A stretch of DNA of 64,000 nt from JAJFUV01 sp964384215. Lineage in GTDB: Bacteria; Acidobacteriota; Terriglobia; Bryobacterales; Bryobacteraceae. A program made the position numbers and the translations under genes. The notes under the pieces were generated by a model. It ran no database searches. It was not told the DNA's origin and worked only from the letters and a program-made list of their open reading frames with translations. The stretch covers positions 1 through 64,000 of the forward strand of contig CAYLLB010000020.1 of NCBI GenBank assembly GCA_964384215.1, in the 5' to 3' direction. Shown piece by piece: positions 25,513-32,816 of this stretch; position 1 is the stretch's first letter; every line of letters starts with the position of its first letter.

Positions 25513-26811
25513 ATGGATCGAAGGTCTTTCGTTCGTGGAGCGGCAGGCGCGCTGGCCGGCGGCCTTTATGGAGCGTCCGCCAACAACATGGTGAATGTGG
25601 GCGTCATCGGCCTGGGCGGCCGCGGACGCGAACTGATGACGGCATTCGCGGCGCAGCCAGGTTGCCGGATCGCGGCCATCTGCGACATCGATCAGGCACG
25701 TCTCGAGCAGGCCGAGCAACTCGCTCAGCAGGTTGGAGCCGGAAAGCCAAAACCATACCAAGACCTCCGGAAACTGTTCGACGACAAGGGCGTCGACGCG
25801 GTGGTGCTGGTGACCTGCAACCACTGGCACGCGCTGGGCACGATCTGGGCCTGCCAGGCGGGCAAGGATGTCTACGTGGAGAAGCCTTCCAGCCACAACA
25901 TCTTTGAAGGCCGCCGCATGGTGGAGGCCGCGCGCAAGTACGGCCGCGTGGTGCAGGTCGGGATGCAGAGCCGCAGCATCACGCACAAGCGCCGCGCCAT
26001 CGAGTTGCTGCATCAGGGCGCCATCGGAAGACTCTATCTGGCCAAGGGCCTCTGCTACAAGCGGCGCCTTTCGATCGGCAGGCAGCCCAACGGACCCGTG
26101 CCCCCCGGAGTGGACTACGACTTGTGGCTGGGGCCGGCGGCCTGGCAACAGTTCAATCCGAACCGTTTCCATTACAAGTGGCACTGGTTCTGGGCTACCG
26201 GCAATGGCGATATCGGCAACCAGGGGCCGCACCAGATGGACCTGGCCCGCTGGGGACTCGGCAAGAGCGGTCTTCCGCGGCGTGTTTTCTCGAGCGGCGC
26301 CAAGTTCGTTTACGACGACGATCAGGAGACCCCCAACACGCAGTTCGCCGTCTTCGATTACGGAGACTGCCAGGTGAATTTCGAGGTGCGCGGCCTGCCC
26401 ACCACGGGTGAGGGCAGCATCACTCTGGACGGCGGCAACTTCATCGGCAATCTTTTCTTCGGCAGCGAGGGCGTGATGGCGCTGGACGCGCACGGATTCC
26501 GGATTTTCCGGGGCGAGAAGCGGGAACTCGGCGAGCAGATGAAGCTCATCGAGGCAAAACCCGACGACCCCGCGCCTCACATCGCGAACTTCCTGGACGT
26601 CGTGCGAAGCCGCAAGATCCAGGACCTGGCGGCGGACGCCGAACAAGGCCACATCTCGTCGGCCATGTGCCACCTGGCCAACATCAGCTACCGCCTGGGC
26701 CGGAACCTCGTATTCGATCCGGCAAAGGAAACGTTTGGCCACGACGCGCAAGCCAACGAACTGCTCACCAGGCGCTACCGGGCTCCATACGTGGTCCCCG
26801 CCAGCGTCTAG
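25513..26811 (+). CDS. Gfo/Idh/MocA-family oxidoreductase, Tat-exported
   Basis: 432 residues from ATG 25513, fixed by AAGGAGG 5 bases upstream and a twin-arginine signal (DRRSFVRGAAGALAGG). Domains: Rossmann fold (VNVGVIGLGGRGRELM, CDIDQARLEQAE, LVTCNHWHALGTIWACQAGKDVYVEKPSSHN with the EKP motif), then the family beta-sheet domain (WHWFWATGNGDIGNQGPHQMDLARWGL). Such Tat-exported members are common in Bacteroidetes, Planctomycetes and Acidobacteria; some remove sugar caps by NAD-dependent redox hydrolysis. The adjacent divergent ROK regulator suggests sugar-controlled expression. Substrate unknown. Confidence 0.92.
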   Translation: MDRRSFVRGAAGALAGGLYGASANNMVNVGVIGLGGRGRELMTAFAAQPGCRIAAICDIDQARLEQAEQLAQQVGAGKPKPYQDLRKLFDDKGVDAVVLVTCNHWHALGTIWACQAGKDVYVEKPSSHNIFEGRRMVEAARKYGRVVQVGMQSRSITHKRRAIELLHQGAIGRLYLAKGLCYKRRLSIGRQPNGPVPPGVDYDLWLGPAAWQQFNPNRFHYKWHWFWATGNGDIGNQGPHQMDLARWGLGKSGLPRRVFSSGAKFVYDDDQETPNTQFAVFDYGDCQVNFEVRGLPTTGEGSITLDGGNFIGNLFFGSEGVMALDAHGFRIFRGEKRELGEQMKLIEAKPDDPAPHIANFLDVVRSRKIQDLAADAEQGHISSAMCHLANISYRLGRNLVFDPAKETFGHDAQANELLTRRYRAPYVVPASV

Positions 26812-26842
26812 TGCTTCTGAACACAGCCCGGCGGCGGTGGGA

Positions 26843-26848
26843 TAGAAT
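26843..26848 (+). promoter_or_regulatory. -10 hexamer of a probable leaderless promoter
   Basis: TAGAAT ends 7 bases before ATG 26856. No Shine-Dalgarno is present and the -35 is unclear. Confidence 0.5.
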
Positions 26849-26855
26849 CGGTCCC

Positions 26856-27866
26856 ATGGGAATCCGGCTGGGCTGGGCCTTGACGCTCGCGCTGGCGGCG
26901 GTCGCCGCCGCGGAAACAAAGACATTTAAGATCCTGATGACGGAATGGCCTCCGGAGGTCATCGCCGAATTCCGCGCAGCCGTGCCGGAGGCCCGGATCG
27001 TTACTCCTTCGAGCAGGCAGGAGTGGCTCACCGAGATCGCCGACGCCGATGCCATGTACGGCCACCTGCGGCCCGAACTGCTGCGCGCCGCCAAGAAGCT
27101 GCGTTGGGTGCAGGCGACCAGCGCTGGCGTGGATGGCCACATCGCCGCCGGTATCGCGAACACGGACATCGTACTCACCAACGCGCGCGGCATCGCCAGT
27201 CCCAACATCGCGGACCACGCTTTCGCCTTGCTGCTCTCGCTCACGCGCTGCATCAACCAGGTGGAGCGCGACCGCGGCAAGGAGAGCATCAACCGCCTGG
27301 ACTACCACCCCATTGAACTCAAAGGGAAGACGGCCGTGGTGGTCGGGGTAGGCAGCATCGGCACCGAGGTTGCCATCCGCGCCAGCGCCTTCGGCATGCG
27401 CGTCATAGGGGTTGACCCCAAGGACATTCCCGCACAGCCTTACCTGACCAGGCTGGTGCGGCCCGACCGCCTTGATCAGGTGTTGCCCGAAGCCGACGTG
27501 GTCTTCGTTGCAGCGCCGTTGACACGGGAGACCCGCGGCATGTTCAATCGCGCGCGGTTTCACTTGATGAGACAGTCGGCGTACTTCATCGCTATTTCTC
27601 GAGGGCCGCTGACAGATACCGCCGCCCTGGTGGAGGCGTTGGATTCAAAGCGCCTGGCCGGCGCGGGCCTTGACGTAACCGACCCCGAGCCGCTACCCCC
27701 CGGCCACGCGTTGTGGAAGTTCCCCAACGTCATCATCACGCCGCACCTGGCCGGAACCTCCGACAACGCCGCCCGCCGGCGCATCGAGCTCATGAAAGAG
27801 AACATGCGCCGGTTCCGCGACGGCGAACCGCTGCTCAACGTGGTGGACAAGCAGAAGGGGTACTGA
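26856..27866 (+). CDS. D-isomer-specific 2-hydroxyacid dehydrogenase with predicted signal peptide
   Basis: 336 residues from ATG 26856. The domain is a complete D-2-hydroxyacid dehydrogenase: substrate-domain loop ATSAGVDGHIA, NAD-binding VGVGSIGTEVAIRASAFGMRVIGVDP, and the catalytic set ISRG (Arg), DVTDPEPLPPGH (Glu) and TPHLAG (His). Such enzymes reduce 2-oxoacids in the cytoplasm with NAD(P)H. The odd feature is the N-terminus, GIRLGWALTLALAAVAAAE, which reads as a Sec signal ending in AAAE. If secreted unfolded, it would have to bind cofactor outside. A later start would cut into the fold only after about 25 residues, so mis-annotation of the start is possible. Confidence 0.85.
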   Translation: MGIRLGWALTLALAAVAAAETKTFKILMTEWPPEVIAEFRAAVPEARIVTPSSRQEWLTEIADADAMYGHLRPELLRAAKKLRWVQATSAGVDGHIAAGIANTDIVLTNARGIASPNIADHAFALLLSLTRCINQVERDRGKESINRLDYHPIELKGKTAVVVGVGSIGTEVAIRASAFGMRVIGVDPKDIPAQPYLTRLVRPDRLDQVLPEADVVFVAAPLTRETRGMFNRARFHLMRQSAYFIAISRGPLTDTAALVEALDSKRLAGAGLDVTDPEPLPPGHALWKFPNVIITPHLAGTSDNAARRRIELMKENMRRFRDGEPLLNVVDKQKGY

Positions 27867-27915
27867 CGGGGATTTCGTCCGCATACGGGAGTGCCCTCCG
27901 CGCAGCCTGAAAGTC

Positions 27916-27944
27916 GCCCTCCTCCCTGGCTTTCGGGCGAGGGC
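27916..27944 (+). terminator. possible stem-loop terminator after the dehydrogenase gene
   Basis: GCCCTC (27916-27921) pairs with GAGGGC (27939-27944), with an alternative GAAAG/CTTTC pairing inside the same stretch. It is not followed by a T-run, so it is a weak candidate. Confidence 0.3.
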
Positions 27945-27959
27945 AGTTCGTTTCCACGG

Positions 27960-27965
27960 TAGAAT
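27960..27965 (+). promoter_or_regulatory. -10 hexamer of a probable leaderless promoter
   Basis: TAGAAT ends 6 bases before the GTG start at 27972. There is no Shine-Dalgarno. Confidence 0.5.
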
Positions 27966-27971
27966 GGGATT

Positions 27972-29735
27972 GTGCCCTCCCTTTCCTGGATCATGGGATT
28001 ACTGTGGATCGGCGCGCTTGCGGCGCAGCCCTTGATCCTCCCTCTGCACGAGGTGCGCGCGGGGATGCGCGGCGTCGGGAAGACCGTCTTCTCGGGCACC
28101 CGCGTGGAGGATTTCCAGGTTGAAGTGCTCGGCGTGCTGGAGAACTCCGGCCCCAAGCAGTCCGTCATCCTGGCGCGCCTGTCCGGGGGCCCGCTCGCAA
28201 CCGCGGGAGTGATGCAGGGCATGAGCGGAAGCCCAGTCTATATCGGCGGGAAGCTCGTGGGCGCGGTGGCGTTCGCGTTTCAGTTCGCCAAGGAGCCCAT
28301 CGCCGGTGTGCGCCCCATTGAAGAAATGCTGCGTGTTTCCCAGCCTGTGACGCGCGAGCGGCGCGCGGCGATCTCGCCGTTCGAGCGCGATTTAGCGCGG
28401 CCGCTGGCCCAGGCCGTCACGACGGGCGAAGGGCGAATCGTCGACATCGCCACCCCGGTCTCTTTTGGCGGATTTACGCGCGCCGCGATCGAAACCTTCG
28501 CGCCACAGCTGCGCGCCCTGGGCCTCGATCCGCGCGCCGGAACCGGCGGTGGCGCCAGCCAGCGTACTCCTGCGGCGGCGGAGCCGTTGCAGCCCGGCTC
28601 CATGATCAGCGTACAGCTTGTTTCAGGCGACATGAACGTCAGCGCCGATGGCACGGTCACCATGATCGACGGCAGGCGCATTTATGCATTCGGCCACCGG
28701 TTTCTGAGCATTGGCCCGGCGGAGCTGCCGTTCGCGCGCGCCGAGGTACTGACGGTTCTACCCACGCTTTCTAGTTCGTTCAAGATATCGACGGCGCGGG
28801 AGTGGCTGGGTTCGATCACCATGGACGCGAACACGGCGGTTGCGGGCGAGCTCGGCAGGCGCGCCGCGCTGGTACCGGTAACGATTGCGGTGAACCGCGC
28901 GAGAGACGGCTCCACTCCCGTACCGTTTGAACGCTATCAGATCCGGATGGTGAACGATCCGCTGCTCGCGCCGCTGCTACTGCAAATCGCGGCGTTCTCG
29001 GCTATCGACGCCACCGAGCGCACCGTGGGCGCGTCCACCTTTGCCATCCGCGGCCGGATTGAATTCCAGGGCGGAGCCGCGCCCGTGCACATCGAGAACA
29101 TGTACTCGGGCGACGCGAACATGCCCATGCAGGTATCGCTGGCCGCCGCCGTGCCGGTGGCTTACGCGATGCAGAGCGGGTTCACGTCGCTCAAATTGAA
29201 GAGCGTGGATCTCACCATCGATTCCTCGGCGGCCAAACGCCAGTGGCAGATCGACCAGATCTGGACGTCCCGGCAGTGGGTACGGCCCGGCGAGACCGTG
29301 GATCTGTACGTGCTGCTGGCCGGCGAAGACGGCGCGGAACTGAAGCGCAAGGTGACCTACCGGGTTCCGCCGGGCGCACCCACCGGACCGCTCTACTTCA
29401 CCGTGGCTGACGGGCTGGTCACCAACATGACGGAATTCGGCGGCACGCTCTCTGCCGTGCCGCGTTCCGCGGCGCGGGTTGTGACGCTGCTCAATTCCTT
29501 GCGAGCCAATACCCGGGCTTATGTGCGCGTGTGGCGCGCCGAACCCGCGTTTCAGGTGCAGGGCGAGGATTTGCCGGATCCGCCGCCGTCGGTGGCCATG
29601 ATCCTTACGCGCAGCGCAACCGCCACTCAGGGCACCGGTATGGCGCGGAATTCCAAGGTGGCGGAGCTGGAAATCGGAGTGGAGAACGCTGTGGTAAGCG
29701 GGTCCAAGACCCTGCAGGTGGAGGTGAAGGAATGA
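27972..29735 (+). CDS. SpoIVB-type peptidase S55 domain protein
   Basis: 587 residues with a Sec signal. Residues 24-140 match the S55 domain: HEVRAGMRGVGKTVFSGTRV, EVLGVLENSG, ILARLSGGPLATAGVMQGMSGSPVYIGGKLVGAVAF. The Ser of GMSGSP (residues 83-88) is the expected nucleophile, and YAFGHRFLSIG near 240 supplies the His region. In Bacillus SpoIVB the S55 domain signals across the spore membranes. In Acidobacteria non-sporulating homologues are long secreted proteins of unknown target. No PDZ domain is evident. The stop overlaps the next start (ATGA), so this and the beta-propeller protein are made together. Confidence 0.85.
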   Translation: MPSLSWIMGLLWIGALAAQPLILPLHEVRAGMRGVGKTVFSGTRVEDFQVEVLGVLENSGPKQSVILARLSGGPLATAGVMQGMSGSPVYIGGKLVGAVAFAFQFAKEPIAGVRPIEEMLRVSQPVTRERRAAISPFERDLARPLAQAVTTGEGRIVDIATPVSFGGFTRAAIETFAPQLRALGLDPRAGTGGGASQRTPAAAEPLQPGSMISVQLVSGDMNVSADGTVTMIDGRRIYAFGHRFLSIGPAELPFARAEVLTVLPTLSSSFKISTAREWLGSITMDANTAVAGELGRRAALVPVTIAVNRARDGSTPVPFERYQIRMVNDPLLAPLLLQIAAFSAIDATERTVGASTFAIRGRIEFQGGAAPVHIENMYSGDANMPMQVSLAAAVPVAYAMQSGFTSLKLKSVDLTIDSSAAKRQWQIDQIWTSRQWVRPGETVDLYVLLAGEDGAELKRKVTYRVPPGAPTGPLYFTVADGLVTNMTEFGGTLSAVPRSAARVVTLLNSLRANTRAYVRVWRAEPAFQVQGEDLPDPPPSVAMILTRSATATQGTGMARNSKVAELEIGVENAVVSGSKTLQVEVKE

Positions 29736-31972
29736 AACGGATGCTGCTCGCCCCGGCGTTCTTCCTGGTGGCGGTGGTCGCCATGGCTTCGGGGACTGCA
29801 AGCTGGGAGATGAACTCCTACCAGGACTTCCTGCGCGGCCATTTCAACGGCGTCTCGCTTTCGCGCGACGGCAAACTGCTGCTGGCGCCTCCGCTCGAAA
29901 GCCTATACGCGAGCGAACAGCCCGTGATCTGGAGCCTGGTGCAAGCGCCGGACGGCTCCCTGTACGCGGGGACAGGGCATCGCGGCCGCGTGTACCGCAT
30001 CGACAAGTCCGGCAAAGGGACGCTTCTGTGGACCAGCGAGCAGCCTGAGGTGTTCGCGCTCGCCGTGGCGCCCGACGGCACACTGTACGCGGCCACGTCG
30101 CCGAACGGCCGCGTCTACCGGATCGAAAACGGGAAGGCGGTCGAGCATTTCGCCCCGGGCGCACGCTACATTTGGGCGCTCACCTTCGCCCCCGACGGCG
30201 CGCTTTACGTGGCGACCGGCGATCAAGGCAAGATCTTCCGCGTGACCGGCCCGGGCAAGGGCGAAGTCTATTACGAGACGTCGCAGACCAACGTCACCTG
30301 CCTGGCTGTGGACGGCGAGGGGCGCTTGCTCGCCGGCACAGAGCCGAACGGCATTCTCTACCGCATCACGGCCAAAGATAAGGCCTTCACGCTATACGAT
30401 TCGAACCTGCCGGAGATCCGCACCATCGTGCCCGCGCCGGGTGGAACCTTGTACGTGGCGGCATTGGGCGGTTCCACGGCGCGCCGCGCCACGGCGGCGG
30501 CCGCTGCCACCGCTGCTTCGACGAGCATGACCGTGACCGCCACCTCGGCAAGCGTCACGGTGAGCGACGCCGCAACGCAGAGCGGTGTGGATCTGAAGGC
30601 GCGGCCGGCCGCCACGCAGCCGGCGCCGCCCAGTACGCCGGCCGCGCCCGTTGCTCCCGTGATGGACATCATCGGTATCGAGCGCTCGGCCGTGTATCGC
30701 ATCAACCCGGACAACTCTGTCGAGTCCCTGTGGTCGAGCAAGGAAGAGAATGTATACGACCTTGTGGCGCGTCCCAACGAGTTGATTCTTTCGACAGACT
30801 TCCAGGGCCGCATCTACCGCTTGGGACTGGATCGCAAGCTCACGCTCGCGGCCGAAAGCGGCGAAGGCGAGATCACGCGCCTGACTTTGGACGGCGGCTC
30901 GCTGATGGCGGCCGTGGCCAACCAGGGCCGCATCGTGAAGCTTGCCCTGCGTCCGGGAGACAAAGGCAGCTACGAATCCCCGGTGCACGACGCGGGCACT
31001 GTGGCACGCTGGGGCCGGCTGAGCTGGCTTTTGGAGGACGGCGCGGGCGGCCGCGTGCGGTTTGAGACGCGCTCGGGCAACTCCGCGCGGCCCGACAAAA
31101 CTTGGAGCGATTGGGGCGCTATCCAGGGCGAAGCCGGCATGGGCTTGGTGGCAAGCCCCAATGCGCGTTACATACAGTGGCGCGCGACGCTTACGCGCGA
31201 CGGAGAAAAGGCCCCGGTGATCGAAGGCGTCACCGTGGCGTACCTGCCGCAGAACACGCAGCCGGTAATCAAATCCATCAACGTCACGCCCCAAGTGGCC
31301 GGAGCGGCAACCGCCCGCCCCGCAACGCCTGCAACAACCGCGGCCACATACAGCGTCACCGTCACCGATACGGGCGATGCGGCTCCCGCCACCTCGGCCG
31401 GCACGCCCACGCAGACGCTGACGCGGCCCGTGCCGACACAGATTCAGATTGCATGGCAGGCCGAGGATCCGGACGGTGACCGCCTTGTATACGCAGTCCA
31501 CTTTCGCGGCGAGGAAGAACGCGAGTGGAAGCTCATCAAGGACAATCTCACGGAGAATACGCTGGCTCTGGAAGCCGAGTTGTTCGCGGACGGCCGATAC
31601 TTTTTCCGTGTGACGGCGTCGGACCGCCTCGCGAATCCCGCCTCGGCGGCCCGCGAGGCCGAACTGGTCAGCGCTCCTGTCCTACTGGACAACACACCGC
31701 CCCGCGTCACGGCCGGCGCGCCGCGCCGCACCGGAGGCCAAGTGGAAGCCCAATTCGAGGCCACCGATGCCGCCAGCCCGCTACGTCGTGCCGAATACTC
31801 GTTGGACGCCTCTCCCTGGACCCCCGTGGAGGCGGTGGATGGCGTGATCGATTCCCCCGCCGAAAAGTTTGTGGTGCGCTTCCCTGAACCACGGCCTGGC
31901 GAGCATCTGTTAGTGTTTCGCGCTTTCGATTCCGCCGGCAACGCCGGGCTCGCCAAAGTGATTCTGCGGTAG
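29732..31972 (+). CDS. secreted beta-propeller protein with C-terminal Ig-like region
   Basis: 746 residues from ATG 29732, preceded by GGAGGTGAAGG and beginning with a Sec signal (KRMLLAPAFFLVAVVAMASG). Residues 60-260 contain repeated propeller blades of the form DGSLYAGTGHRGRVYRID, DGTLYAATSPNGRVYRIE, DGALYVATGDQGKIFRV. A low-complexity Ala/Thr/Pro linker follows at about 250-310, then more blades. A C-terminal region (QIAWQAEDPDGDRLVYAVHF ... SLDASPWTPVEAVDGV) has Ig/fibronectin-like character. No catalytic motif is seen, so binding or scaffold use is likely. It is coupled by a 4-base overlap to the S55 protein, a plausible protease-substrate or protease-cofactor pair. Confidence 0.8.
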   Translation: MKRMLLAPAFFLVAVVAMASGTASWEMNSYQDFLRGHFNGVSLSRDGKLLLAPPLESLYASEQPVIWSLVQAPDGSLYAGTGHRGRVYRIDKSGKGTLLWTSEQPEVFALAVAPDGTLYAATSPNGRVYRIENGKAVEHFAPGARYIWALTFAPDGALYVATGDQGKIFRVTGPGKGEVYYETSQTNVTCLAVDGEGRLLAGTEPNGILYRITAKDKAFTLYDSNLPEIRTIVPAPGGTLYVAALGGSTARRATAAAAATAASTSMTVTATSASVTVSDAATQSGVDLKARPAATQPAPPSTPAAPVAPVMDIIGIERSAVYRINPDNSVESLWSSKEENVYDLVARPNELILSTDFQGRIYRLGLDRKLTLAAESGEGEITRLTLDGGSLMAAVANQGRIVKLALRPGDKGSYESPVHDAGTVARWGRLSWLLEDGAGGRVRFETRSGNSARPDKTWSDWGAIQGEAGMGLVASPNARYIQWRATLTRDGEKAPVIEGVTVAYLPQNTQPVIKSINVTPQVAGAATARPATPATTAATYSVTVTDTGDAAPATSAGTPTQTLTRPVPTQIQIAWQAEDPDGDRLVYAVHFRGEEEREWKLIKDNLTENTLALEAELFADGRYFFRVTASDRLANPASAAREAELVSAPVLLDNTPPRVTAGAPRRTGGQVEAQFEATDAASPLRRAEYSLDASPWTPVEAVDGVIDSPAEKFVVRFPEPRPGEHLLVFRAFDSAGNAGLAKVILR

Positions 31973-31994
31973 TATTGCTGTTTAAACCTTCCGT

Positions 31995-32813
31995 ATGCCT
32001 ATCTACCAAATCGTAGTCTTGGCGATTGTCCAAGGCCTGACCGAATTCCTGCCCATCAGCAGCACAGCGCACCTTGCACTGGCCCCTTGGCTGTTCGGGT
32101 GGCGCGATCCGGGCCTGGCCTTCGACATCGCTCTGCACATTGGAACGCTGGCAGCGGTGCTCGGCTTCTTTTTCCGCGACTGGCTGCAGATTACCGCGCA
32201 GGGGTTCGGTATCCGCTATAGCCCCGACCCGGAACTGAAGAAACAACCGCGGTTGTTATGGGTGCTGGCCGTGGCAACGCTGCCGGTGGCGGTCCTGGGC
32301 CTGATTTTTCATGACCAGGCGGAATCCAGTTGGCGCAGCCCGTTCGTGATGGGCGGGATGCTGATCGGCGTGGGTGTATTGATGGCGCTAGCCGACCGTA
32401 AGGCTAACCTTTCCAAGGACATCGCGCACATTTCGTTCCTTGATACCATAGTGGTGGGTTTGGCCCAGGCCATCTCTATCGTCCCGGGTACCTCGCGTAG
32501 CGGCATCACGATCACTGGGGCACTGGCCTGCGGCGTGAACCGCCCGGCGGCGGCGCGTTTCTCTTTCCTGCTGTCGACGCCCGCCATCGCCGGCGCGGCC
32601 GCCAAGGCGCTCTGGGATCTGCACAAAGCGGGCGGCGTGCCGCCCGATATGCGGCTCGGCTTCGTACTGGGGATCGCGTTGAGCGCCGTGACGGGCTGGC
32701 TGGTGATCAAGTTTCTGCTCGACTACCTCCGGCGGAATACGCTCACTTTCTTTGTCTGGTATCGGCTAATCTTTGGCATAATAGTGATTGCTCTGGCTTT
32801 TTTCCGCGTCTAG
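31995..32813 (+). CDS. uppP: undecaprenyl-diphosphatase
   Basis: 272 residues, the normal length of UppP/BacA. This integral membrane enzyme removes the terminal phosphate of undecaprenyl diphosphate, so that the lipid carrier for peptidoglycan and other envelope glycans can be reused. Signature motifs are both present: QGLTEFLPISSTAHL near residue 13 (catalytic Glu/Ser region) and IVPGTSRSGITITGAL near residue 160 (Arg of the PGTSRSG motif). Seven or eight hydrophobic helices. It lies 22 bases after the propeller gene and 3 bases before ftsK, so it is probably cotranscribed with ftsK. Loss of sensitivity to bacitracin is a known effect of raised UppP levels. Confidence 0.96.
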   Translation: MPIYQIVVLAIVQGLTEFLPISSTAHLALAPWLFGWRDPGLAFDIALHIGTLAAVLGFFFRDWLQITAQGFGIRYSPDPELKKQPRLLWVLAVATLPVAVLGLIFHDQAESSWRSPFVMGGMLIGVGVLMALADRKANLSKDIAHISFLDTIVVGLAQAISIVPGTSRSGITITGALACGVNRPAAARFSFLLSTPAIAGAAAKALWDLHKAGGVPPDMRLGFVLGIALSAVTGWLVIKFLLDYLRRNTLTFFVWYRLIFGIIVIALAFFRV

Positions 32814-32816
32814 CGG

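Noticed and set aside
25402..26925. 507-codon frame on the minus strand
   Set aside because: Antisense to the oxidoreductase and across its promoter and Shine-Dalgarno.
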